Positions 11,910 to 24,350 of a DNA stretch of 64,000 bases are shown in pieces. The DNA comes from Acanthosoma haemorrhoidale. Taxonomy: Eukaryota; Arthropoda; Insecta; Hemiptera; Acanthosomatidae. The stretch is taken from contig OV884011.1 of the NCBI GenBank assembly GCA_930367205.1, positions 142,101,937-142,165,936 of the forward strand, written 5' to 3'. Both the position numbers and the translations under genes were made by a program. Position 1 is the stretch's first letter, and every line of letters begins with the position of its first letter. The notes under the pieces were generated by a model. That model was given only the letters and a program-made list of their open reading frames with translations. It made no database searches and was not told where the DNA came from.

Positions 11910-12243
11910 ACCTCCATAAAGCAGCATGGCTGTGTCGAAGGCGATACCGAAACTGCCACGTCTCAAAGGATCGATGAAGGGAGGACAGTACATTATTGGA
12001 TCTGTAGGGAGCATTCTCATTATCAAGCGTCAGAGGGACATACAACGTTAAATGAGGTTCGCGGTGACAGTATGAAGTTCCTCACAGTTGTAGCAAAGGA
12101 ACAAATATTGTTTAGAACGTTCACTTCTCTCAGAATGAGTTCGCCGGTAGGTGGAAAGAACACTGACCATAAAATAGGGCTATTTAAAATAACTAAACTA
12201 AGAATAACAACGGGCATAGTACCGATCTGTAGTTATAATTTAT
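11910..12243 (+). CDS. Unassigned open frame of about 110 codons
   Basis: A plus-strand frame is open from just after the TAA at 11907 to the TAG at 12241-12243. It includes HYWICREHSHYQ, loosely like the W-x-C core of FLYWCH-type zinc fingers, then NEVRGDSMKFLTVVAKEQ and a C-terminal TKLRITTGIVPICSYNL. The only internal ATG that would give a sizeable product is at 12071. Codons are less AT-rich than the surroundings. No splice sites or neighbours support a gene, and a frame of this length can arise by chance in 64 kb. It may be a fragment of a DNA transposon or a decayed exon. Confidence 0.2.
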
Positions 12244-13340
12244 AGTGGAAGGTGATTCATTCAAACAGTCATAGTAGAATATGATTCCCGTCAATCATCA
12301 TTATCAAAAACTTCATAGGATCATAGTAAACACTTTGATGAATCCAGATTTTGTGAATAAAACTTTAAAAGATCTAATAAATGTTGGAGATGGCCTTTGA
12401 TGCTTTTTCTGCAGATAGATTTCAACAAATTTAATTTTAAATATTTTCAATGAGTATTTAAAAATAGTCTTATATAAGTTACTATTTAGTTTTGATCAAT
12501 CTGTTCTACCATATAATAAATACATACTGAAGTATATTTTTGTTAAATCAAAACTTATAGTAAATTCTAAGTTAACTGTAGACTTTTAAATTCTTGCGAC
12601 TGCCATAAATGGTCATTAGCAACAGCATATATTACAGGTAAAGCGATATTTTTTTTTGGAAATAAATTGTGTTCAAAATAAAATCATTATATAATATAGT
12701 TATTCTCCTTGCATAGCTAACGGAATAAAAACATCCACTATTTAACTAACTATGGCTGTTTTTGATAATAGCTACACCATTTTTCGGTAGTTTATATCAT
12801 AATTAAAAATCAAATCAAAAGTAACATGAAAGTTTAACCTAACATCTTTTATGTATATTTCACATATTTTTTTTTCAATATTAACTAATCGCATTAATTG
12901 TACCGTTGATAAAAAAAGTGCTCATTGCTCCAGCTGGGATTGAAACTGAGTTTCAGTATTTTTGAATAATATGAGCTTCGTCCAAATGACGAGAGCGGAA
13001 TATCTATGCTTTTCTAGCCTGGGTGTATTAGTAATACCTGTGTTGAATCCGTAGGTTTGAGCACGAAATAAATTAAAAATGTATGCGAATGACATGCTCA
13101 ATTATTCATGCTCTATTGGTCACTAAAATTATTTATTATATTTGAGAGAAAGGAGTAACGGATGGCTTCAATGACGAATATCAATGGAAACAAACACATA
13201 AAATATTAAATACTAAATTGCATTGAAAAACACTTTCCATTTCTATTTACGGAAATACGTTTTCGTCCGTTTAAATATTATTGACGTAAATAGCAACAAT
13301 TAGGAATGGGGCAGGTAGGTTCCAATATATAGAAACTACT
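12244..13340. other. Intronic DNA, nothing firmly recognised
   Basis: AT-rich. On the minus strand near 12925-13000 there is a weak tRNA-like stretch (a CAGTTTCAATCCCAGCTG T-arm-like block), too degenerate to call. Confidence 0.4.
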
Positions 13341-13625
13341 TTCAATTATTCAGTTTAGTAATAATGAAACAGGAAGCTAAGCCGATAAAATACACTTCGG
13401 TAATATTATAGTTGATTGTTCAGAAACATCATTACAGAAAATGTCGGCCGTTTGATTATAATCCCAGTAAATGCAATAATTGTTTAATATAAATGGGCAA
13501 GTATATGGGCCCATTAAGCAGACAAGAATGTTAATTATTCAACTGATTAATAATTAAACTGGAAGTTACGCTTAGGAAGGATACTTTGATAATATTATAG
13601 TTGATTACCCGGAAACTGGGGTCAG
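13341..13625. repeat. Degenerate direct duplication, about 190-bp period
   Basis: A block at about 13341-13435 and another at about 13531-13625 align in the same order: an ATTATTCA…AATAAT…AAAC-GGAAG start, then AATATTATAGTTGATT (16 bases identical) and a shared GAAAC end. Identity is roughly 70 per cent. The function and family are unknown. Confidence 0.65.
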
Positions 13626-13654
13626 AGATATTTCATTATAATATATTAGTATAT

Positions 13655-13695
<41 letters not shown>
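13655..13695. repeat. (TA)n microsatellite
   Basis: An uninterrupted TA run follows an imperfect ATATTATATATTATA lead-in. The open frame across it (13601-13900) begins in the microsatellite and is not taken as a gene. Confidence 0.9.
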
Positions 13696-13699
13696 AACA

Positions 13700-16600
13700 T
13701 TCATGATATTTGAGAATATAGATCATGAACCATCACATATGGTAAGGGTCATTTCCCCTAATACTCCTAGGAGTGGGGATGAGCTAAAAAGAGCAGTCTT
13801 AGCACAGCCGTTGAGAAGAACGCAGGCGGCAAGCTCCCGAATTGGCGGTTTAGTATGGCAACCGCTATGGAACTATGGAAGAACCAATAGTAAAAAGTAA
13901 CGTTGGTTGAATTACAGGAAGATTATCGATTGAACTGAGAGAAGAAAAGAAAAGCAGATCAATGTTTATTGAATACCATGGTGTTGAGACAGATGGGCGG
14001 GCGGATAAGTGGTAGGTGGGTGTTATCAATATTGTTTATTATTATGGACCCATTCATAAAAAATGAGCTCAAATTCATGTTTTGTAATTAGTAGTAACTA
14101 TCATAATTTAAAAGGATTTGAATATTTTTTTATACATTTTGTCAATACTCTATGTTAATTATAATTATTTGTCATAACCATTTTATTTGAATATATTTCA
14201 CAATTCCTAGGTTCTCAATTTATTAATAACCACAACATTAGCCTTAAGATCGGGCGATTCAATCGGGATAAATTCCTAGGTCAAAGACATATAACAATTT
14301 GAATTAAAGATCTCATGACGGACCTGCCAAGTAAGTTAAGTTAAATTGATCAAGTAAAGTAAAAAGAGAGATGGTAAAAAATGAGGTAGGTTTCAATATA
14401 TTATAGTTCAGAACTGTGATTTCAATTCGAAATGCCCACAAGAAACCATTTTTTTGGTACATATATTTTTTTGGATCTACTACTTCAATATGTCCCGTGG
14501 TAGATCTTAGGCTTCCTCAACAGTTTTTTTTTTACTTTGTCTAGCCCAGCATTTCCTTTCTTCCATTTAAACGTCCTTCCGGGGTGGTAAAGTAAATGAG
14601 CCCGAAATCTTTTAAATGTAAACTTAAGTAACCTTAGTAAAGTTATGTAAGTAACAAGTTAAATTAGAGTACCATGGTTATGATTTATTCGTTGGAAGTT
14701 CCAATACGGCATAATAAGGGAAGGAGCTTCATATAATGACTAATCTAATAATTATTCCGTAATTATTGTTTAAATAAAGAAAAAAAGTGACATATAAGGA
14801 TGCGGACCAAATATATACTAGGGGTTATTCTATAGACCTTTCCCCGAGGCAATTCCTGCCCTAAAGATAAACATGGTTAAATAGCCATTTAAATAATAAA
14901 TTTTATCCGTTTATTTAGCCATTTAACTCACTAGTTATTTGCCCTCAAACGATAATTCATACAAAACAATTAATACTTATTAATAAAATAATCTAATTTA
15001 GGGTATTTACCTGCCTCGCACAAGGTCCAACGCTCACAAGAACTACCTTGAAAATGTTTAAACAAATCCTCAAGGTTAAAAAAGAAAGGTTGACTACCTC
15101 TTTCTAAACAATTACTCGAGATATTCCGCTAATTGGAAACAAAACAACAAGTCTATGAACAAAAACAATTTTACCAAGCAATATTCTAGTGTTAAGAACA
15201 AAAAGGAAACGTTTCCTGAAGGAATAACGCTACCGTCAAAACATGATGTCCTGATAATTAACATATTAAACATATATGTGAGCCGAATTCTTATGCTTAC
15301 TTAAATACTTATTATTTATTTGCATTTTATAAAGGGAAACAATCTGCTACAGACTTGTAGATACTTACAGAGCTAAATAAAGAGGAAATTTATAATTCGA
15401 TCAGGCTATAAAGCTATTACTTTTTGTTACTGCGGATGCCTTTAACTTTCTTCAAAATTACAAAATAAAATTGAGCTTTAACATAGGTTACCTGCATAAA
15501 GGTTCTCAAACTATATTTTTTCAGAAATTTTTTTGAATTTTTTAAACTAAATTTTCTTCAGGGAGTTCATATCGGCAGTTATTTGTATATGAATAGCAGT
15601 GTAATAGCACTAATGAGCATCCCAGTGTATGGCAGTTCTCCTGCTGAAATGCAGCGAACCAACAACAGCAAAAAAAATATTTTTCTAAAATTATATTAGT
15701 ACTGTTTTTCCTCAGAGTCATTTTAAGCTTTTATTGTTATGTACAAAAAATAAAAAATGAATATCTCTAACCATTGTTTTTGAATATATTACTGATATTT
15801 AGGTGGTTTTATTTATTTATTTTTGTATGATTGCAGTATGCTCTAAAATCCGTTTTTAAACTTTGGTCGGCTTGGAAGTTTATCGTCCCCCGTCCCCCTC
15901 GGCTCTGAATATGATATGAGCCAATTTAGATTTTGATCAACACCTAACTTTTGACACTCAGTCATTTTATATATATATATATATATATAATAGCATTAAT
16001 GTCGTCGCAATATCCAATATGACTTTTATGCTTTTAAGTTTAATATGGGACAGTATTAAATTAGACATATATCAACAACAGAAAAAAATACGAATGCCTT
16101 GAGAGTAAATTACACCTGAACGGAATCAGCGAAAACCAACTAAATCTAGCTGGATTGAGGATCCGATAGCGAACCGAAGTGTAGCAACTTGGCCTGGACC
16201 AACAGCGGAACTTAACCGATTATAAATCTTGAAACCGGAGAACAGATTGGTATATAATGGTTACCTCCAGCCGGTGCGTCAACAAGTTCACCGTGAATTA
16301 GTCTCTAATTATCCTCGGATTTGTGCTTCCGTTTCTCAGCATCGGCGCAGTTCCGCTACGGCCATTACTAATGTATTATTGTCACATTAACTGTTTCGGC
16401 CAACTCAGGGTGCGAAGGAGCAAAAACTGCCCCCATCCCTTTTAAACACAGCCTGCTGCTAAACAAAACTATTGCATCAACGTTAACTTATTATCATTGT
16501 TATATTCATATGTAAATTTCTATTGAATGCGCCATCTCTGGCACATTAAAGGTAAAAAGGGAAACCTAATGTCAGACTCAAAGATCAGCCACCAAAAAGA

Positions 16601-17240
16601 GCCGCCATTTTGCACTAATGGGATTTATTAAATCCACAGAATACCTGACTCACGACTGTAAAGGCGAAAAACAGCGCTATTCCTTAAATAAGACTAGGGA
16701 TAACTTTTGGCATAAAAACCACAATATTTTCTGTCTGCTCAGCTTTGGTCCCACCTGAGTCCACTATTAATTGTATCAGCACAGCAGGCCAATCAGAGAA
16801 ATCGCCAGTAAAACTTTAAGGAAAGCAATATCTTTGAGATAGTTAAAGTTAACCATAAAGCCACAGTAAAGTATGGTTAATTTTCTTTTAAAACTAATAA
16901 ACTATTCTATTACAAAACATGTTTATGTCTTACCGTTATCGTATCACAACCAGGTATTCTCTTCAGGGGCCAAAGGTAAATGGTAGCTACGTTGGATACA
17001 ACTTCGCAATACTTAAGTAATTGATTCACAACTGTGAAATGGAATCAAACCAGGGAATGGAAAAAGGAAGAACATGGCAGTGTAAATAAGAAGGGTATTG
17101 ACTGTATTTGGAATTGGCCGGTCATCTTAACAGATCCCTAGACCAGTTTCACTGTTACCGTTATGTGTTGTGAAGTAAGACTGTGGAGGTAAGTAGTGAG
17201 GCGGTAAGGACTTGGATAAGTGTATACTTTTCATGTCTCA
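13700..17240. other. Intronic DNA, no gene recognised
   Basis: Contains a short (TA)n run at about 15967-15990 and two stretches of more balanced composition (about 13740-13900 and 16120-16450) that look like old inserted sequence but match nothing I recognise. No coding signal. Confidence 0.4.
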
Positions 17241-17596
17241 TGTGTCAGAGATGCCTCGATGGCCAATTATGAAATACCAATGTCAGCCTGCTAGCACTGC
17301 AGGCGTCCTGGATACCACCTAGCCAGATGAGGCAATCCTCATTTAGCAAGCCTTGTTTTCTAAATAATAAGTCGCTTTCTGCTGACAAATGGCCCCGATG
17401 ACGCCCCACCGGATGAAGCAACGTCCACTGATATTTTCCAGGTGGCACTGATCCATTTCTCCTCTATATATACTTTCCCAAAATTCTACTCTCTCTCACT
17501 CAGTCCGACTTACCTCACACAGTAACACTCTCTCTTTCCGACTAGATGTAAGACAGTACTTTTACTAAAACCGTTACTTCGTTGTACTTCTTCCTT

Positions 17597-17719
17597 ACTT
17601 CCCTCACACCACCTTAAAGCAGGTACTCCTAGTACAAGGATCCGCTCAACCCAAATATCCATTTATTTTTCCCTCATCCTTAATCTTATAATTAGAGAGC
17701 TAAGGAAAAAAAAAAAAAC
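17597..17719 (+). mobile_element. LINE-B 3' end with poly-A tail
   Basis: CCTCACACCACCTTAAAGC, AGGTACTCCTAGTACAAGGA and AATTAGAGAGCTAAGG lead into an A-run at 17706-17718. The order is the same as at 27035-27135, where it follows a reverse-transcriptase fragment. The upstream part (about 17245-17596) may belong to the same insertion: it has long partly open plus-strand frames, but it does not match the 26160 copy and its origin is uncertain. Confidence 0.75.
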
Positions 17720-18127
17720 TTCTGAAATAAATTCTTGTAAAAAGTCTATCTGAGTAAAATATCTTTAACTGGCCTAATAATATTGCCCCGCTTGATCAAA
17801 AATGTGTTTAAAACAGTGAAGAGCTAATACCTACATTGAAAGCTGTCAGAGGAAGGTTCGGTTAGATTACACTCGTGATTATTTTTCACGAAAAATTGTT
17901 ATTTTTTTCAAAATTTTGCCCAGTCATATCACCTATGCTACAAAAAAAAAACGTGGCACTTAGGTGAAACTTAGACATGAAAAACTGACAAATTGGTTAA
18001 AACTGACACACTATATTTTAAAGGTGCTAATTGTATGTTATTGTAGGCTCTGAATGCCATCATTAATGTGTTTTTAACAATGAAGAAAAATATAATGACA
18101 TTAAATATATAAATTTTAGAATACGAC
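17720..18127. other. Spacer between two LINE fragments
   Basis: AT-rich; contains a short A-run near 17941. Nothing coding recognised. Confidence 0.4.
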
Positions 18128-19008
18128 TTTATCAAAGTTAATGAAGCATAATGTTCCCAATTACCTTCACCCTTTGTCGCAAGTCTTGTCCACTAGTTTA
18201 TTTTAATTCTATTCCTCTCCATGTATCCAAGACAGTACGGCTTGGGCTTAGGCTTCCATCTCGACAAACGACTAACCTGGAACCCACATACGAGGCTAAA
18301 AAGACAAGAACTAAACAGACGCTTTGGACAACTGTACAGACTACTTCAAAGGACGTCCCATCTCTCAATAGAAAATAAATTACTAATCTACAAAGTTATA
18401 CCTAAGCCAATCTGGACATAAGGAATTGAGCTATGGGGGACAGCAAAAAAGTCGAACATCAAGCGTATCCAGTCCTTTCAATCAAAAGTCCTGATAAAAA
18501 TAGTAAATGGCCCTTATACGTCAGCAACAAAACCCTTCATAACGATCTTAATATACCTTACATTCTCGAACTCATTCCTTCCAAGTTTATGAAATTCCAC
18601 AGTAGTCTTTCCAACCACCCTAATCCCGTAGCACAGTCATTACACCGCACCACTCATCCCTATAATCCTCCTCGGAGACTGAAATGGCAGTGGCCTCGTA
18701 ACCAGCTATAAATGCGTGACAGTGGGATTCCTGGTAATGGCCAGTTATCATCCAATCATTTCCTAAGCGTCTGTGGCTCTCGCGTTCTTGGTCAGCCTCC
18801 ACTGGCTCGTATCCGGTGATGCGGCTGACGTAGAAGCGTGGGGGACTTCCCAAGACTCCGCTTCCTCTTTCGCATGCGAGGGAGGTGACAAACATGTGGA
18901 TTTGGGAGGCCTCTGGGCTGTCTGTAAATATAGTATGAATGGGAGCATTTATCTTAATTGCTTATTGCCTAATGATGCAGATTGTAATTTTAGCACAATA
19001 AAGGAATA
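18128..19008 (+). mobile_element. LINE-A 3' fragment (RT C-terminus and complete 3' UTR)
   Basis: Truncated at the codons for KVNEAKCSHITFT, this copy covers the C-terminal part of ORF2 (FHLDKRLTWNPH, RRFGQLYRLLQRTSHLS, YILELIPSKF), its stop, and a long 3' UTR ending GATTGTAATTTTAGCACAAT AAAGGAATAAAAAA. Duplicated bases near 18240 (GGCTTGGGCTTAGGCTT) and a stop at 18421 break the frame. It keeps the GC-rich 3' UTR block (about 18770-18930) absent from the 56710 copy. Confidence 0.92.
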
Positions 19009-22000
19009 AAAAATCCTTAAGTATAATGAAGTTTTACATAACGTCTTTTATTTGAATAAATCAATAATTTCGAGAACACTGTCACGGTGCATGCACATTC
19101 ACATACAGGCGAATTAGGATTTCTTGGTTAATGAGCCTAATTAGACTATGACCCTTTGAATTTGTCAATAAATCTAACTAATAGTATTAATTGTACAAAT
19201 TCTGGGCTTACAGGAATACCTCAATTCTCTTTCTAGTTAGAGTAATAATAGAGTTAGTAAGAGAAAATACAAAACGTTTATTTTATGATAAAACTGTTTA
19301 AAAATAAAAGAACTGTCTAGGTGGAATATAGTTATTTATATCATGTGCTGTTCTTGTGGCATGTGACATGAATGGGTGATCCAGATATGCATATAGCTTA
19401 TTTTTATTCACATATAATGCATTTCAGATATTCAAAAAAATTGATCAGTATATAATTTATAAGGATTTGAATTAATTATCAGATAACAAAATAAACCAAG
19501 GAGTTGAATCACTCATAGCTGAATTTGTAGAGGGACTATAGATCATATACTATCAGAATTCGCTTTGGAAAAAAAAAATGTTCTAACGTTTTAAATTTGT
19601 TTCAAGCTTGAGTAGGTACGAGTACGAAGGAGATATTTTTGCTCTATTTTATGAAAACTTTAATAAAATCAAGATCAGAACATGAATACTTGGCAACTGA
19701 AGATTTAAATCATTTTGGCTCCAAAATATCAGTATCAAGATATTGATATAGTATGCATAGGGTTTTTTTCATAATAACTTTTTAATATTGAATAAAAAAA
19801 AAATTATTCTGCCACTGTAAATATTATATGCTGTTTAAATAAATAAATATATGTGAATGGCATTGTCTTAAATAAATTTTGAATAAAAATAGGCATCTAC
19901 TTAATAAAGGGATTTAAGAAATCCCTTTAGATATATAAATCTAACATAATATGCACTAAACTGGGAAAATTTTTGAAAAGTTTAACGTGAATACTAAAAT
20001 TATTTCTAGTAGTACATTCTGACGAAAGTACAATTCTAAATACTTATCGCTATATAGTTTTATTCTAATAACCTATGTATCGTTTTATTACTAAGTAAAA
20101 TGCGTACGTGTATACTTGAAACACAGATCATGCAAGTTGTTCAGATCTACGATTGATTCAAATATATGAATGTAAATATCGTTCTGAGGGGACAAGTTCA
20201 AGCCGCTAAGATATGCGTAGTCACGGGTTCGCAAACCAAATAAATAACTAAAAAGGGCTAATAACCCGATAAGGTGGCTCGAGCGGCAAACACAAATAGC
20301 TATAAAATTCTTTTCAATTTAATGAAGTAAAATCCTTTTCAAAATTTGTCTTCTTTCAAGTATATTACTGTTATACAATTTAATAAGTAAAACGGATCAA
20401 ATTAGGCCGTATTAGCTGGTGAAGTATTCTGTTATTGTTCACATAAAAACATGAAACTCATCAATTAGTTTTTTTTATTAGTTCTAGTAGATTACTGATA
20501 ACTGAGCGGCTAGGTGGATATGAAAAACAAATGGACCCAATCAACCACATATGGGCTGATAACGCCTTTTTTTATCTGTTATTTTTTATTATGATATTAA
20601 AACAAGTAATATTAATAATAATGTCAAGAAACTTAAAAGAAACAATGTTAATGTTTGGCATTAAAAATATTTGCAATCTCAACACCTTATGTACTTATGT
20701 ATTGTTCTCCGTTTCCATATAAAAGCAAACAGTGTTTAATTATAACCAAATTTTAAGTAGCAACATCGTGGGGATTTTTTAGTAACTAGATGGCCATGAG
20801 TCAGGTGGCTATGTCCAACTTTGAAAATTCCAACGTATTCGGAATCTATACACCTCTTGGGCTGAATCCATCAATATGTCAATCAATTTTTCATAGAAAT
20901 AAATTGGGCAGTTTAGGAAATGTAAATAATAAGATTGGGAAACCCAGATATCTGATTCAATACCACAGAGTAGGTATCAGAATGGTTTGACTAAATAGAA
21001 ACGCGCAATACCTTTTTCCCCCCTCCCAGGACTAAAATAACCTTATAATTCCGAAAACGTTTTTTCCTAACCTTTTTTATAGTTGAAAATTTGTACACAG
21101 CAATCGTTATTGAAAAGAGTAACTATAAATCGTATACATTTAGATAAATAAAGCCGATATTTCATAAAATAATTTACAATAAAATTCTATAACAGGGATA
21201 AATCAGATATAACAGACTATGAATCAGAAACCAACAGTGCGATCCAGGGTAACGAATTCGACTCGGTGACCAGTGACTACGGGTCGGAAAATCGCTCGAG
21301 GGGCTGTTATTAAAAATACGTTAGTCTCAATTACAGGATATCAATCTCGTTTTGATTGAAAAATATCGTGACAACTCTTTGTAATCACGCCCCGGCTGAG
21401 GAAATAAGTACAGGACTTTTAACACGTTGCCTGAAACACAGTAGAATCAGCGTGTCATAGTTGACATTATTCATAATCAAATAGAACAAGGCTCAAAAGG
21501 TATTGAATTTTATTGCATATTTTATATGACTCTTATGAAAGTATAATAGCTCATAAAAAAATGAAGGGTGCAGCCGTTCTTTGATTCCAAATTCCAAACT
21601 TTGACCCTCAAAGGGGACGAACTAACTCGGTTGTGCAGAAATAGCCTGTTTATGTGTCTCTCGACCTAATGCGACCTGCTGATGTATTGAGGGAAATACC
21701 GGCCATTGGTAAGACATTGGAAATCTTACTAATCCGCTACAACGTTTAGAAACGCTAATTCTTGTGAAAAAAATATGTGATAATATGATTCAACGAGTTT
21801 GTAGCGACAGAGGAGGGAGAGCAGTTTTCATCGAGTCTAATAATGGACCACATATCCCGGTATGAGATGGTAAGGGATGTTTAGAGCCTTCACAACCACA
21901 ACAGTCCTACTAGGGCATGTTGCTAACATACATAGCATATCGATTAATAAATAAAAAACCCGTTAATAAATCCGATGTAAACCTAACTCCCGTTCATCAA

Positions 22001-23244
22001 CAAAAGACGATCCCCAATCAAATTCCTCTCACTTAAGAACTCGCAGCAAAATACAAATTATGCAAGTAAACAGGGTTATACCATTTTTCAATTCCCACCA
22101 CGTTGGAATGCATTTAATCTGATGTGGTTGATTTTTTAGTTAGATTGAATATTTATGTCACTTTGCTAGATCTACAAATTAAGTGATAATATTTTTCTTC
22201 CATTAGAGTTTTTGCTTAAGGTACAATCTGAAGAAGCAATAATTTTCTAGCGAGATATAACTGCAACGAAGCAAGTAGATCTACTTGGTTTCGGTATACA
22301 GCGGAAGCAGTATCGGTAAGGTTGGAAGTGAGTAAGGGCAGTAGTAGGACTGGACGATGGGAAGGGTGCCCATCACAGACCTAAGTTTATTGCAATTTGT
22401 TGGCCCTTACCGATCCCTCTGGGGCCTCTTGTCTCCTCTCCTTCGATACAGGTAACTTTTCACCTACGCCTGCGGCCCACATCCGTCTCCTCTCTCGGGA
22501 GATGTCCAGGCCGCAACCTCCGAGCCAGACCTATATTATCGCCCCTCCCGGCTTCTAACTCGCCTCCTTGCCCATGAGGTAGTCACTCTTGAGTCGAATT
22601 TATACTATTACATATTTAGTAGGAGAGAGGGAATGACGATTTATATTAATGTATCTTCAAAACCAAAATAGATAAACTATGTATAAATGTTCCGGATATC
22701 CATACTTAGACAACAAATGATTTTATCACGACAAGTTTCCCAATATGAATTATCGTTGGCTAAACTCTCGCAAAGATATTAAGCAATGTAATCAGTGGGC
22801 ACAAGGGCTAACAAGGTGTGCCGTCACATCAAGTTTTATGACTCGTTAAAGCACCAAAAAAACCCAGTGTTTAACACTATGACCCCGCTACCCTTCCCGC
22901 ATCGATGGCACAGACTGTCGGGGAAAATTAGGTTAAGATTTTGTATGTTAGATGTAAGTTAGTTTTAAGTTTTATTAGTCATAAAGTGAGCCCTATCACT
23001 CTTAAACATGTACAGACAATGAATGTATTATGTAAATTACACCTTTGTAACAATCGAAAATCACAGTGTATAATTGTTAAAAATTGTATAAAATGTAGCC
23101 AAGCAAAAGCAGATATAATATTCACCCAATGTAAATAGATTTATTTATGTAGAATCTATATTGAATTTTATCATTTTTAATAACAAGAGGATATGAAGGG
23201 AGGAAAATGTGAACACAAGGTTGCCCGGCATTGTACGTAATAAG
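19009..23244. other. Intronic DNA, no gene recognised
   Basis: Contains a perfect 11-bp inverted repeat with a 3-base loop at about 19905-19929 (TAAAGGGATTT/AAATCCCTTTA), a tRNA-like B-box remnant at about 20200-20240 (GTCACGGGTTCGCAAACC), and a GC-rich stretch at about 22300-22570 of unknown origin. The open frames at 20531-20722 and 20790-20990 are not recognisable. Confidence 0.4.
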
Positions 23245-23330
23245 AGATACTTGCAGGACAGCTCAGTTGGTAGAACCTCGAATGATTATGGGAGACGTTC
23301 CGAGTTCAATCCCTGACCGTTTTTTCATTA
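23245..23330 (+). repeat. tRNA-derived SINE head with A and B boxes
   Basis: ACAGCTCAGTTGGTAGA (23258-23274) is an A-box/D-arm sequence, and GAGTTCAATCCC (23302-23313) a B-box/T-arm sequence, spaced as in tRNA genes and tRNA-derived SINEs. The segment between does not fold as a proper anticodon arm, and the sequence continues into AT-rich DNA. A shorter relative lies at 11641-11710, showing that it is a dispersed family. Confidence 0.5.
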
Positions 23331-24249
23331 GCTAATAATTAGTAATATATTGCGTTACACAACACTACTAAAGGTGAGTAAACCCAACAACAGAGCTCAG
23401 ACCTTTCTCAGAAAGATATACCGTGGGATTGTTTTTTTTTTTTTTTATAAAAGGGCGCCATTGTTTAGTTCTTTTGACTAATATATTTAAGCTAAGTATT
23501 TCATTTAAATGGCCCTAAAAACTTATTTCATTGCTGCCCATTTCTTAATTTTCTATGTTTATTAAGCAAACATCATTAGGGTATTGAAAGAGAACTACGC
23601 TTAATATTTATCATAGCACTATTATAGTAAAAGGCCATAAACAGGAATATTAGGGAATAATGGAGCAGAAAGTCCAGGGTAGGAAGGACTGAAACAAAAT
23701 GAACTGAGAACCGATATAGAACCACTCGAAGACAATGAGCCCTGCTCTTTGTGATAAAGCTGTTAGGGACTGTGAAGGTTTCATTAGTGCCCTATCACGG
23801 ACTATTGGGCCTATTGGGGTTTTGTGCTAACTGACAATTTATCATTTAAAGTCGATGGGCCAGGGAAAAGTTATATTTAGCAACTAAAGTCGAATTAAAA
23901 ACATGGCAGTGTATGTCGGTTGGATTTAAAATAGGTCAATATCCTTTGCATAATATAGTTAAGTACTAATAATTCATTCCATATAATGCCCTTATATTTT
24001 CCTGTTATATAGTTATTTTTATTATAATTAAAAGCTATACCTATTGGAAACCAAACTCATGTAATTGAATAACGGACTGAAGATGAAGATCTGGTGATTG
24101 TTCTTCTTATTGATCTCTATTTCGATTAATACACCTCGGAAGCTTAGATTTGTATTATGCGGTTTACTATTAAGCATATGTATGTATATCTAGTTATTGC
24201 ATGGTTTTCCTCATACTTTATTTTGTTAACTCTTTTTTCTCAATCAATC
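23331..24249. other. Intronic DNA, nothing recognised
   Basis: AT-rich; a T-run at about 23431-23446. No coding or repeat signal. Confidence 0.4.
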
Positions 24250-24350
24250 AATTTTATTAAGATAAAATGACAATCTGCCTTTTATTAGGCAATGGGTAAT
24301 TGAGATAAATGTCATCATTCATACCATATTTACAATTCATTCACTCTATG
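24250..24350 (-). mobile_element. LINE-A extreme 3' end
   Basis: On the plus strand it reads ATTTTATTAAGATAAAATGA, CAATCTGCCTTTTATTAGGC and CATACCATATTTACAATTCA, the reverse complement of the last 100 bp of the LINE-A 3' UTR. It is a severely 5'-truncated insertion. Confidence 0.9.

Noticed and set aside
13601..13900. Plus-strand open frame of 99 codons
   Set aside because: It begins in and reads through a TA microsatellite; the non-repetitive second half matches nothing I know.
18433..19009. Overlapping open frames on both strands
   Set aside because: All fall in the LINE-A ORF2 end and 3' UTR; similar frames recur in other copies because of the GC-rich UTR block.
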